DNA of 64,000 nucleotides from Treponema denticola ATCC 35405. Lineage in GTDB: Bacteria > Spirochaetota > Spirochaetia > Treponematales > Treponemataceae. A program made the position numbers and the translations under genes. The stretch is taken from contig NC_002967.9 of NCBI RefSeq assembly GCF_000008185.1, positions 1,674,001 through 1,738,000 of the forward strand, written 5' to 3'. Under the pieces are notes generated by a model. It did no database searches. It had not been told where the DNA came from and was given only the letters and a program-made list of their open reading frames with translations. This document shows, one piece after another, positions 16,536 through 24,210 of the stretch. Position 1 is the stretch's first letter; the number at the start of each line of letters is the position of its first letter.

Positions 16536-18017
16536 ATGTCTACAAAGGTCTGTCTTGTTTTAACGGAAAAAACAATCGAAAAAAATCTTTCCGCACTGGA
16601 AAAGTATAAGAAGTTTATTGATATTGCGGAGCTTCGTGTAGATTATCTCAATCAAAGCGAAATACTCTATTTAAGGAATTTCCCTGAACGGGCCGGAATC
16701 CCTTGTATCTTAACCGTTCGAAGAAAATCTGACGGCGGAAATTTTACGGGAGGCGAAGGTGCAAGGATGACAATCTTTGCACGCGGCCTTGCCTTTGCAA
16801 ACGCCGACCCGATAAAAAATTTTTCTTATATAGATTTGGAAAGCGATTTTGATTCATCCGGAATCGAAGAAGCGGCAAGGGCCTTTGATATTAAAATAAT
16901 AAGAAGCCTTCACAGTAAGGTTCCGGTAAAAAATATAGTAAAGACCGTAGAAGGGTTAAGCCGTTTTGAAACCGACATTCCCAAATTGGCTTTTACGGCA
17001 AATTGTTTAAACGATGTTTCCGAGCTTTTTAAAGCATCAAAGCTGATAAAAAACCAAGAGTACATTTTATCGGTTATGGGGCCATACGGTTTAAGCTCCC
17101 GTATCCTATCAAATAAATTAAATTCCCAAATAGTATATACCTTCACTCCCGAATACATAAAGAAAAATAAACTTGAACAAGAACTTATAGATCCTGAAAC
17201 TTTAGAAGAATTATACGGATTTTCAAAAATCGATGAGGAGACAAGTCTTTATGGAGTTATAGGTAAGGATGTAAACACAAGTTTGAGCCCCCAAATTCAT
17301 AATAAGGGTTTTAAACGAAAAAATCTTAATTCCGTTTATATCCCAATATCGGCGGTGTCATCAAAGGAAGCCTTGGACTTTGCCAATCTTCTTAAGATAA
17401 AAGGTCTTTCCGTTACGGCTCCTTTTAAAAGCGAAATCATTCCTCTGATAAATTCCATATCCGAAGCCTCTAAATTTATCGGAGCCGTAAATACCTTGGT
17501 AAGCGAAAACAAAAAATGGTTCGGCTATAATACGGATGTTGACGGTTTTCAGCAGGCTTTAATGGAATTCTTAAACGAAAAAGACTTACGCAAATATAAG
17601 GTCGCTATTATAGGGGCCGGAGGAGCAGCCAGAGCCGTCGCAGAAGTAATAAGCTCTCTCCATGGAAAAGCCTGTATCTTTAATCGTACGGCCGAAAAAG
17701 CTAAAAACATAGCCGAAAAATATAAATTTAAATGGGCACTATTGGATCCTATAAATATAAAACAGCTTCATGCTTTTTCGGAACTGATAATTCAAACCAC
17801 AAATGCCGGTATGGAGCCCGACATATATATGGACCCTCTTAATTTTTATACCTTTACAGGAAAAGAAAAAGTATTTGAGTTAATCTACAGGCCTGAAACC
17901 ACTAAGATGTTAAAGCGGGCAAGGACGGCAGGATGTCAGGTTTGTAACGGCTATAAAATGCTTGAATATCAAGCCTATCATCAATTTAAAGCTTTTGCAG
18001 GAAAGGAGTATTTATAA
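16536..18017 (+). CDS. aroDE: Bifunctional 3-dehydroquinate dehydratase / shikimate dehydrogenase
   Basis: This fusion would catalyse two consecutive shikimate-pathway steps. Residues 1-225 are a type I dehydroquinase: AELRVDYL, CILTVRRKSDGG, the RSLHSK histidine, the PKLAF lysine that would form the Schiff base, and the VMGPYGLSSRI substrate loop. Residues about 235-493 are shikimate dehydrogenase: GVIGKDVNTSLSPQIHN, the catalytic lysine in VTAPFK (VT-x-PHK in most homologues), NTDVDGF with the catalytic aspartate, and the NADP fold GAGGAARA with NRT. It starts 2 bp after the SPOR gene without a clear ribosome site, and its stop overlaps the rpiA start, so translation is probably coupled throughout. 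Confidence 0.94.
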   Translation: MSTKVCLVLTEKTIEKNLSALEKYKKFIDIAELRVDYLNQSEILYLRNFPERAGIPCILTVRRKSDGGNFTGGEGARMTIFARGLAFANADPIKNFSYIDLESDFDSSGIEEAARAFDIKIIRSLHSKVPVKNIVKTVEGLSRFETDIPKLAFTANCLNDVSELFKASKLIKNQEYILSVMGPYGLSSRILSNKLNSQIVYTFTPEYIKKNKLEQELIDPETLEELYGFSKIDEETSLYGVIGKDVNTSLSPQIHNKGFKRKNLNSVYIPISAVSSKEALDFANLLKIKGLSVTAPFKSEIIPLINSISEASKFIGAVNTLVSENKKWFGYNTDVDGFQQALMEFLNEKDLRKYKVAIIGAGGAARAVAEVISSLHGKACIFNRTAEKAKNIAEKYKFKWALLDPINIKQLHAFSELIIQTTNAGMEPDIYMDPLNFYTFTGKEKVFELIYRPETTKMLKRARTAGCQVCNGYKMLEYQAYHQFKAFAGKEYL

Positions 18018-18736
18018 TGGACACGTCACAGTTAAAAGAAAGAGTTGCCTATCATGCAATAGACACTCTTTTTTCGGAAGGAAAAATTTTTGACGGAATG
18101 AAGATAGGACTCGGCACAGGCTCTACAGCTATGCCGGCTGTACACCGTCTCGCCCAATTATTGTCGTCAGGTAAGTTAAAAAAAATATACGCCGTACCTA
18201 CAAGTTTTCAAACATCAATCGAATGTGAAAAACTAGGCATCCCTATTTATTCTTTAAGTTCTCAGCAAATAGGAGGAAGCTTAGACCTTGCTATAGACGG
18301 AGCAGACGAAATCGACCCCGATAAAAACCTAATCAAGGGAGGCGGAGCTGCCCTCCTCAAAGAAAAAATAATAGCATATAATTCAAAAGAATTTGTTGTC
18401 ATTGCCGATGAAAGAAAAAAAGTTAAATCTATGGGAAAAGGATTTGCCCTTCCGATAGAAATTATACCGGAAGCACGTTTAAGTATTACAAAGGCTCTTG
18501 AAGCCCAAGGCATAGAAGTATTTCTGCGTGAGGGCGTAAAAAAAATGGGACCTGTTGTTACCGACAACGGAAACTTTATAATTGATGTAAAATGGCCTAA
18601 AGCAGCCGATGTAGATCCCAAAGCCTTGGAAGAAAGTTTAAACAAGATTACAGGTGTAGTAGAAAACGGTTTTTTTACAAAAAACACTCCAAGAGTATTT
18701 ATCGTACACCAAGATGGAAATATAGAAGATTTATAA
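18017..18736 (+). CDS. rpiA: Ribose-5-phosphate isomerase A
   Basis: RpiA interconverts ribose-5-phosphate and ribulose-5-phosphate in the pentose phosphate pathway. The 239 residues carry all family motifs: GLGTGSTA, the catalytic DGADEID, KGGGAALLKEKI and ADERKK. The start overlaps the aroDE stop by one base and a GGAG site lies just upstream. It is the last gene of the polA operon, followed by an AT-rich 9-bp inverted repeat at 18746..18767. Confidence 0.96.
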   Translation: MDTSQLKERVAYHAIDTLFSEGKIFDGMKIGLGTGSTAMPAVHRLAQLLSSGKLKKIYAVPTSFQTSIECEKLGIPIYSLSSQQIGGSLDLAIDGADEIDPDKNLIKGGGAALLKEKIIAYNSKEFVVIADERKKVKSMGKGFALPIEIIPEARLSITKALEAQGIEVFLREGVKKMGPVVTDNGNFIIDVKWPKAADVDPKALEESLNKITGVVENGFFTKNTPRVFIVHQDGNIEDL

Positions 18737-18745
18737 AAGATACAC

Positions 18746-18767
18746 TTTATAATAATTATATTATAAA
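18746..18767 (+). terminator. AT-rich hairpin after rpiA
   Basis: Arms TTTATAATA (18746..18754) and TATTATAAA (18759..18767) pair over 9 bp. It is weak and lacks a U-tract, but it lies 10 bp past the operon's last stop. Further on, CGCAAAGA (18783..18790) and TCTTTGCG (18823..18830) form a second inverted repeat between the two convergent genes. Confidence 0.4.
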
Positions 18768-18839
18768 ATTACCCCACAAGAGCGCAAAGAATAATAATTG
18801 ATTAAAAAACATCCTAAAAAAATCTTTGCGATCTTCTTA

Positions 18840-18853
18840 ACCTTTGCGGTTTA
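18840..18853. repeat. 14-bp repeat shared with 9586..9599
   Basis: ACCTTTGCGGTTTA occurs here and at 9586..9599. Both copies begin 7 bp beyond the stop codon of a minus-strand lipoprotein gene. A related end of the motif is visible near 5934..5946. Confidence 0.55.
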
Positions 18854-18860
18854 TTTTATG

Positions 18861-19577
18861 TTAAAAACCGTCGTAGTTTACCTTATCTTTTTCCGCATTT
18901 TCTTTGTTGCCGTTTTCAGTTTTATTTGAAGGTTCAAAACGATCAAAGTCCTTTTGCATACCTTCTACAATTTTAACAAGATTATCTTGTTTTAAAAGCT
19001 CAATAAGGTCTTCACATTGGGCTGGAGAAAATGCCAATCGTAAAGCCGGACAGCTTGCATCATCTCTTTCCCCTATAGCCTTTGTTGTTGCATTACCTAA
19101 TATAAAATAAGGTTTATTTTCAGATAATAATTGATATTCTGCTCTTAATGTCGGTTTTGCCTCATGTGCGCCTCCGCCAAAAAGTCCCCAAGTCATAGAG
19201 ACCTTTGTCTTCCCGAAAAAAGCTTTTCTTTTTGCATTAGCGGCACTCAAATTTCTATCGTTATAAGAAGACAGATAAGTTTCCATTGCCTTAATCAATA
19301 TTTCCCTATCTGCTTGATCCAAAAAAACTTCAACCTTATCAATCATAAATTTATGCTCAATAGATACAATATTTGTGCGTGGGTAAAAAGTAAATTTAAA
19401 TTCGGTAGGTTTTATCTCTTCCTTTGTCCTCTTAACTGAACCTCCGATAAGTGTTCCTAAATCTATAGGAGAAAAGTCACCTAAAAAATTAGGATCATTT
19501 TTGGGTGCTGTTTTACATGAATCCAAAACAATCAAAAACATAAAGGCACTTAAAATACTCAAAATTTTTCTATTCAT
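18861..19577 (-). CDS. Treponemal lipoprotein, 238 residues
   Basis: The start at 19577 is chosen because AAGGAGA lies before it and the product then begins with a lipoprotein signal (MNRKILSILSAFMFLIVLDSC), with cysteine 21 as the lipidation site. A longer open frame to 19613 has no such support. The mature part is soluble, with FKFTFYPRTNIVSIEHKFMIDKVEVFLDQADRE and a glycine-rich VSMTWGLFGGGA strand, and ends in a charged N/K/E tail. I recognise no domain with certainty. It is probably monocistronic, convergent with the polA operon. Confidence 0.75.
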   Translation of the reverse strand: MNRKILSILSAFMFLIVLDSCKTAPKNDPNFLGDFSPIDLGTLIGGSVKRTKEEIKPTEFKFTFYPRTNIVSIEHKFMIDKVEVFLDQADREILIKAMETYLSSYNDRNLSAANAKRKAFFGKTKVSMTWGLFGGGAHEAKPTLRAEYQLLSENKPYFILGNATTKAIGERDDASCPALRLAFSPAQCEDLIELLKQDNLVKIVEGMQKDFDRFEPSNKTENGNKENAEKDKVNYDGF

Positions 19578-19648
19578 TTTATGTCTCCTTAATTTATTTA
19601 TTATAGAATACAAACTCTAAACAATATGAATTCTATCTTAGTTACAAC

Positions 19649-20641
19649 CTATTGTTTTACTTCAAACATTTGAACCTGTTTGTTTAATACGGTTAGAACA
19701 AGAACCGTCCCTTGGGGAAGACCGTAAGGAATGCTGCATTTTCCTCCCTGATGATTAAAACTTATAAGCTCCTTTCTCTTTCCGTCAGGATATACGGCAT
19801 CAACCGTAACTTTTACCGGATAAGGATATCTAGGTAAAGCAGGCGAATAAACACCGTAAACCATTTTTTCGGTAGAATCGGGGAATTGCATACCTAATTC
19901 TATTTGAGAGTAAGCATCTATAGAGGAATCTGCCGGCTGGCTTTGACTGACAACAACCGGGGCATCAAGAGAAGAATTGACTTCGGCTTTTATTACAAAT
20001 GAAATTTTACTTTGAGCTATTGCAGAATAAATATCGTCAAGTTTAAGCCCTTCCATGTTTGGAACGGAAACCTTCTCATTTTCAGGGCCCTTGCTTACAA
20101 TAAATTCAATAAAAACGCCTTCGGATATCTTTGTATCCGGAGCGGGATTTTGCTCCAAAATCGTACCGGCAGGAATTGAACTTGATTTGTACATAATCGG
20201 TTCTTTTATCGAAATCAACTGTTTACGGCCTGAAGTAAAAAGAGAGGCAAAATGCTGTTGAACCTCCGATAAGGTTTTTCCCACATAATTTTCTACTCTG
20301 TCAAGAACGGCACCACTGCTTACAGTGACAGTTATTCTTTTTCCGGCTTTAACGATAGTTCCTGCAGGAGGGCTTTGCTCTAAAACCGTCCCTGCATCTT
20401 CGGTATTATCCGAAAATCTTAACTGAAGACGAGGATAGAGTTCTTTAACCTGTAGTTTAAGAACCGCATCTTCAAATTTTTCGCCTTCGATATTAGGAAC
20501 CAAAACTTGATCGGCCGTTTTTACCGACATAAAAAACACGATTGTAGAAACAATAATAAAAAACACAAGCATTACTAAAGAAGTAATAACTATCACTTTT
20601 CCGTTACTTTCTATGCTGTCTGCAATATCACCAAGACCCAT
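19649..20641 (-). CDS. Membrane-anchored PASTA-domain protein
   Basis: The 330-residue product has a cytoplasmic start, one transmembrane helix (about residues 18-40) and three PASTA domains (about 44-112, 113-186, 187-255; each with the VPN.EG or VG.(T/S)L..V and VL.QSP.AG pattern). A C-terminal region with YPVKVTVDAVYPDGKRKEL follows. PASTA domains bind peptidoglycan fragments. They are usually the sensor part of Ser/Thr kinases or PBPs, but no kinase or PBP domain is attached here. The gene lies 26 bp downstream of fmt on the same strand with a weak GGTGG site, and probably shares the def-fmt transcript. Confidence 0.85.
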   Translation of the reverse strand: MGLGDIADSIESNGKVIVITSLVMLVFFIIVSTIVFFMSVKTADQVLVPNIEGEKFEDAVLKLQVKELYPRLQLRFSDNTEDAGTVLEQSPPAGTIVKAGKRITVTVSSGAVLDRVENYVGKTLSEVQQHFASLFTSGRKQLISIKEPIMYKSSSIPAGTILEQNPAPDTKISEGVFIEFIVSKGPENEKVSVPNMEGLKLDDIYSAIAQSKISFVIKAEVNSSLDAPVVVSQSQPADSSIDAYSQIELGMQFPDSTEKMVYGVYSPALPRYPYPVKVTVDAVYPDGKRKELISFNHQGGKCSIPYGLPQGTVLVLTVLNKQVQMFEVKQ

Positions 20642-20667
20642 TTATTCCACCATCCATATTTTAAAAT

Positions 20668-21636
20668 TTATGTTTCAAAACCGCCTTCCAAAAAATCCGG
20701 AGAGCCGTTTAAAAAATCCTTCCATTCAAGCTTTTTTTTTGCCTGCTTTTGTAATACCGAAACAGCGAGTATTCCATTTCCTGTTTGAATTAAAATACCG
20801 CATTTCTTATCGGTACCCAGTATTGTACCAAATTTTTTATTTTTTGTCATTTCATTTGAAGCATCTTCATATAAATTAGCTTCAATTATGCTTATTTTTT
20901 CGCTGTTTTTAAAGGTAAAGCAGCCCGGCCATGGGGTAAATGCCCTTATTTTTCTTTCAATTTCTTCAGCCGGCTTTGACCAATCTATAAGCCCGTCTTC
21001 TTTTTTTAACATTGAGCAATAAAGAGCTTTTGCCTCTTCCTGAGGCCTTGCCTGCTTTAATTTGTTTTCAAAATCCGAAAGCACATCACGTAAAAGCGGG
21101 CAGCACTTATCGGCACAATCGGCTAAAAGGCTTTCCGTTGTTTCGGAATCATTTAAGGGAATTTCAAGCTGTCCCAAAATACTTCCGCAATCCGTTTTTT
21201 GAGCAAGGGTCTGAATCGTAATTCCGGTAAGTTTATCTCCCGCCAATATGGCCGCAGGAACAGGGGCCGGCCCCCTCCACCTTGGTAAAAGAGAGGGATG
21301 AATATTTATTCCGCCCAGCGGAAAAAGAGCCATAGTCTTAGGTCCGAAAATTTTACCGTAGGCAAAACAAACCAAAAGCTCCGATTTTAAAGCCTCAAGT
21401 TCTTTTCTATAATTATCATCAAGTTTTTGAGGTGTCAAAATAGGAAAGTTTTCCGGTAAAACACCTTCTTTTATAAGCTCCTTTACTGCAAGAGCCGTAT
21501 CGGAATCCTGCATCTTTTTATTCCGTCCTGCCGGAGCCGGAGGATTTGTCAATACTCCGCAAAGGTCAAATTCGCGAGCTATCAGGTTTAAGGCAGGTAC
21601 GGCACAGGAAGGAGTTCCCGCAAAAAGGATTCTCAT
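20668..21636 (-). CDS. fmt: Methionyl-tRNA formyltransferase
   Basis: Fmt formylates initiator Met-tRNA with 10-formyl-THF. The 322 residues begin MRILFAGTPSCAVPAL, the conserved N-terminal strand and loop; the catalytic HPSLLPRWRGPAPVPAAI segment holds the histidine; and the C-terminal tRNA-binding domain contains IRAFTPWPGCF. The start overlaps the end of def by four bases, the usual def-fmt pairing, so translation is coupled and the two enzymes act at the start and end of N-formylmethionine use. Confidence 0.96.
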   Translation of the reverse strand: MRILFAGTPSCAVPALNLIAREFDLCGVLTNPPAPAGRNKKMQDSDTALAVKELIKEGVLPENFPILTPQKLDDNYRKELEALKSELLVCFAYGKIFGPKTMALFPLGGINIHPSLLPRWRGPAPVPAAILAGDKLTGITIQTLAQKTDCGSILGQLEIPLNDSETTESLLADCADKCCPLLRDVLSDFENKLKQARPQEEAKALYCSMLKKEDGLIDWSKPAEEIERKIRAFTPWPGCFTFKNSEKISIIEANLYEDASNEMTKNKKFGTILGTDKKCGILIQTGNGILAVSVLQKQAKKKLEWKDFLNGSPDFLEGGFET

Positions 21637-22142
21637 CTCAGGCGGATCCTCTTTTTTGAAAAAAGAGCCTTTTTATGCTCAAACTTTTCGATAGCTTCGG
21701 CCTTTTTTTCTTCGCTTAAACGGTCTATAAAAAGAATTCCGTTTAAGTGGTCATTTTCATGCTGAATAACTCTGGCAAGGAGTCCTGAGGCCTCAATGGT
21801 CTTTATTTTACCGTCAATATTTAAAAACTGCACTTTTACGGCTGAAGGTCTCATAACTTCATCATAGACCTTAGGTATGCTCAAACAGCCTTCTTCCATC
21901 AAACACATTTCCTGAGACGTTTCGATAATTTCAGGGTTTATAAAAACATATTTTTGTTCGTTTATAAATACGATAAAAAGTCTTATGTTTTCTCCTACTT
22001 GCGGAGCCGCCAAGCCTATACCGTTTTCTTTTTTTACGGTAACAAACATTTCGTCGATTAAGCTTTTAATATTTTCATCTATTTTTTCAACAGGTTTGGA
22101 TACTTCCCTCAAAGTTTCTTCGCCTAAATATAATACTTTCAT
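21633..22142 (-). CDS. def: Peptide deformylase
   Basis: Def removes the formyl group from nascent proteins. The 169 residues contain the three metal-site motifs: GIGLAAPQVG, EEGCLS with the cysteine ligand, and HENDH with two histidine ligands and the catalytic glutamate. It forms def-fmt, overlapping fmt by four bases. The ATG at 22142 has no Shine-Dalgarno sequence; a TTGACG-17-TATAAT promoter has its -10 box only 8 nt away, so the mRNA is predicted to be nearly leaderless. Confidence 0.96.
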   Translation of the reverse strand: MKVLYLGEETLREVSKPVEKIDENIKSLIDEMFVTVKKENGIGLAAPQVGENIRLFIVFINEQKYVFINPEIIETSQEMCLMEEGCLSIPKVYDEVMRPSAVKVQFLNIDGKIKTIEASGLLARVIQHENDHLNGILFIDRLSEEKKAEAIEKFEHKKALFSKKRIRLR

Positions 22143-22150
22143 AGAGTATG

Positions 22151-22179
22151 ATTATACAAAATAAGGGCTGCACCGTCAA
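22151..22179 (-). promoter_or_regulatory. def-fmt promoter, near-leaderless
   Basis: TTGACG (22179..22174), 17-bp spacer, TATAAT (22156..22151) on the minus strand. Only eight bases separate the -10 box from the def ATG, so transcription should begin within about two bases of it. Confidence 0.75.
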
Positions 22180-22204
22180 CCATGCTGTAAATTTTGGCAT
22201 AAAA

Positions 22205-22255
22205 TACGAATTTAATTGTGTTAAATTTATATAATGTATAAAAATTATATTCGTA
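22205..22255 (-). terminator. Inverted repeat at the 3' end of the antitoxin gene
   Basis: TACGAATTTAATT (22205..22217) and AATTATATTCGTA (22243..22255) pair over 13 bp with one mismatch. The distal arm overlaps the antitoxin stop codon. Confidence 0.45.
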
Positions 22256-22592
22256 ATTGCAAATAGTCAATATTCATAGCTTGGGCTATTTTTTCCAGTG
22301 TTGCTTTTCGATTCTTTTTGGATGTTTCCATCTGACTATAGGCTGCTTGGCTTATCCCCATTTTTTCGGCAATTTCAGTCTGTGTAAGGTTTAAGTATTC
22401 ACGCCATGCCTGAATGGAACTCATATCTTCCAAATGTATTTTTTTTATTACTTCATGCGGAATTGTTTCTTTTTCGTTAAATTCTCTTACCTTATGATTA
22501 CATAATGTTTGAAAAACTTTAAAAGGAATAACCGCATATTCCGGTTTCCCGTCCTTTCCTGCTATAAATTGAACATCAATAAGTGTTGTCAT
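22245..22592 (-). CDS. HTH antitoxin of a RelE/ParE-type pair
   Basis: The 115-residue product has an N-terminal part with VIPFKVFQTL and a C-terminal XRE-type helix-turn-helix (about residues 58-112: AWREYLNLTQTEIAEKMGISQAAYSQME). It follows the toxin gene, overlapping it by 17 bp, an order also seen in HigBA-like systems. Unlike the toxin it has a GGAGG ribosome site, with a rather long spacing of about 12 bases. It probably neutralises the toxin and represses the promoter at 22837..22865. Confidence 0.85.
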   Translation of the reverse strand: MTTLIDVQFIAGKDGKPEYAVIPFKVFQTLCNHKVREFNEKETIPHEVIKKIHLEDMSSIQAWREYLNLTQTEIAEKMGISQAAYSQMETSKKNRKATLEKIAQAMNIDYLQLRI

Positions 22593-22830
22593 CTCTTTTT
22601 TTTACCTCCTCGATTGATAATATATGTATTTTTTCAATGTGATTAAATAGAATCCTATATCTACCGACACGCAATCGATAATCGTATTTATGATTACTTA
22701 ATGCTTTTACATTTAAAACATACGGAAATCCGGATAAAGTATCAACAGCTTCAAGAATTTGCTTTTTATCAGCTTTTTGTATTTTGTTAAGTTGTTTTGA
22801 CGCTTTTCGGCTCCATCTAATCGATATCAT
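22576..22830 (-). CDS. RelE/ParE-family toxin
   Basis: The 84-residue product reads as a RelE/ParE-fold toxin: IRWSRKASKQLNKIQKADKKQI at the start, a central SGFPYVLNVKALSNHKYDYRLRVGRYRILF with the conserved arginines, and a short IEEVKKRDDNTY tail. RelE members cut ribosome-bound mRNA, while ParE members poison gyrase; the tyrosine- and arginine-rich YRLRVGRYRI strand favours RelE. The ATG at 22830 has no Shine-Dalgarno; a perfect TTGACA-17-TATAAT promoter ends six bases before it, so the toxin mRNA should be leaderless, while the antitoxin has its own ribosome site. Confidence 0.88.
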   Translation of the reverse strand: MISIRWSRKASKQLNKIQKADKKQILEAVDTLSGFPYVLNVKALSNHKYDYRLRVGRYRILFNHIEKIHILSIEEVKKRDDNTY

Positions 22831-22836
22831 TGTTCT

Positions 22837-22865
22837 ATTATAAGATAATTATAAGTTTTTGTCAA
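22837..22865 (-). promoter_or_regulatory. Consensus promoter of the RelE-type operon
   Basis: TTGACA (22865..22860), 17-bp spacer, TATAAT (22842..22837) on the minus strand. Both hexamers are perfect consensus. The ATG of the toxin begins seven bases after the -10 box. Confidence 0.8.
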
Positions 22866-22879
22866 TTATTTTTTTCAGT

Positions 22880-23476
22880 TCATTCTGAGCGGTTTCGCAG
22901 TGCATACATCAGTTTTTGGCCTTTGTAAAGGGCTTCGGAAATAAAAATCGGAAAAAGTTTAAAAATTTTTAAAAGACTTTTTTTTCCTCCCCTTGCCTTC
23001 CAAGAGTGATCCAGCTTTGTCCAAATAGAAAACAAAAGAGGAATAAAAAACAAAAAAAGGGAAAACAAAACAGCAAGCTTAAAGGGTAAAATTTTTTCTA
23101 ATGTCTCCTTCAATTGAAGAGAGCTTGTGGTATTAAAAAAAAGGGAGCTTATCTGCATAAGACAGATGAGTTTTAAAATAAGAAAGACCAAATCCTTTAT
23201 ACTGCTTTCCGTTTTTATAAGAACCGAAAAAACATGGAGGCTTACAAGAAGCAGGCAATAAGGCAGAATCGGTTTTAAATCCCGTAATTGCTCTAAAAAC
23301 GAAAAACCTATAAAACGGGCAAAAAAAACAAAAAAGACCGAATAAAAGAAAACATAATTAGGAAAGAAAAAAATTATGGCTGTAAAGCCGAAAAGAAAAA
23401 ACAATTTTAAAAGGGGGGACATCCTATGTAAAAAGCTCGTTCCCCTTCGGTAAGAAAATAAGGGCCTTATATCCAA
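22880..23476 (-). CDS. ECF transporter transmembrane (T) component
   Basis: This is the T component that couples the ATPase to the biotin-binding BioY. The start is the TTG at 23476, seven bases after GGAGG; the frame is open further upstream but only by running back into the ATPase gene. The 198-residue product begins LDIRPLFSYRRGTSFLHRMSPLLKLFF, the typical EcfT/CbiQ opening, has about five hydrophobic helices, and near the end has SWKARGGKK, the A-R-G coupling motif. It overlaps the ATPase gene by 10 bp. With bioY and the ATPase it forms a dedicated BioMNY-type system. Confidence 0.85.
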   Translation of the reverse strand: MDIRPLFSYRRGTSFLHRMSPLLKLFFLFGFTAIIFFFPNYVFFYSVFFVFFARFIGFSFLEQLRDLKPILPYCLLLVSLHVFSVLIKTESSIKDLVFLILKLICLMQISSLFFNTTSSLQLKETLEKILPFKLAVLFSLFLFFIPLLFSIWTKLDHSWKARGGKKSLLKIFKLFPIFISEALYKGQKLMYALRNRSE

Positions 23477-24207
23477 ATTAAATCCTCCCTTTTTGTGTAT
23501 GAAGTAAGAGGAGGCCTTATACTCCATTCTTTTAGGTTTTGTCTTAAGCCCTCTTCAGCAGTCCCATCAAAAACCTTTTTCCCCCTATGGAGAACTAAAA
23601 ACCTGTCGGCGAGGGCATAACATTTTTCAAGCTCATGGCTTAAAATAAGAAGGGTATAGTTTTCGGTCTTTAATTCTTTAATAAGGGAATTAACCTGCAC
23701 TACCCCTTCATAATCCAAATTTGCATAGGGCTCATCAAAGATGATTACCGGAAACTTCATCGCCAAAATTCCTGCAACGCAAAGCCGCCTCTTTTCTCCT
23801 CCCGATAAGGAACGGGAAGAATAATAACGCTTATCCTTTAAGCCTGTTTTTTCCAAGGCAGTTTCCAGTCTTTTTTTTCTTTCTTCCTGCGGAAGTTTTA
23901 TATTTTTTAGCCCGAACATAATATCTTCCTCAGGTGTTTCTCCCAATATCTGTAAGTCTGAATCCTGAAAAACTATGCCGCATCTTTCTTTTACATCTAC
24001 AAGCCCCGATGATGGCCTTATAAGCCCTGCAATAATCGACATAAGAAGAGTTTTTCCCGAACCGTTAGCGCCTGAAATAAGAATGCTCTCTCCCTTAAAA
24101 ACGCTCAAAGAAATTTCATCCAAGGCCTTAAAATTAACCGTTCCGTCAAAAGAGCTTTGAACAAAGGTCTTGCTTATATTTTTTAAGCTTATAATTTCTG
24201 CTTTCAT
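23467..24207 (-). CDS. ECF transporter ATPase
   Basis: The 246-residue ABC ATPase powers biotin uptake through BioY and the T component. Motifs in order are Walker A GANGSGKT, Q-loop VFQDSDLQILGETPEEDIMFG (the acidic ED pattern typical of ECF ATPases), signature LSGGEKRR, Walker B VIIFDEPYA and the switch histidine in LILSHE. It starts 3 bp after the bioY stop without a clear ribosome site, so translation is probably coupled. It corresponds to BioM. Confidence 0.92.
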   Translation of the reverse strand: MKAEIISLKNISKTFVQSSFDGTVNFKALDEISLSVFKGESILISGANGSGKTLLMSIIAGLIRPSSGLVDVKERCGIVFQDSDLQILGETPEEDIMFGLKNIKLPQEERKKRLETALEKTGLKDKRYYSSRSLSGGEKRRLCVAGILAMKFPVIIFDEPYANLDYEGVVQVNSLIKELKTENYTLLILSHELEKCYALADRFLVLHRGKKVFDGTAEEGLRQNLKEWSIRPPLTSYTKREDLIWI

Positions 24208-24210
24208 GGT

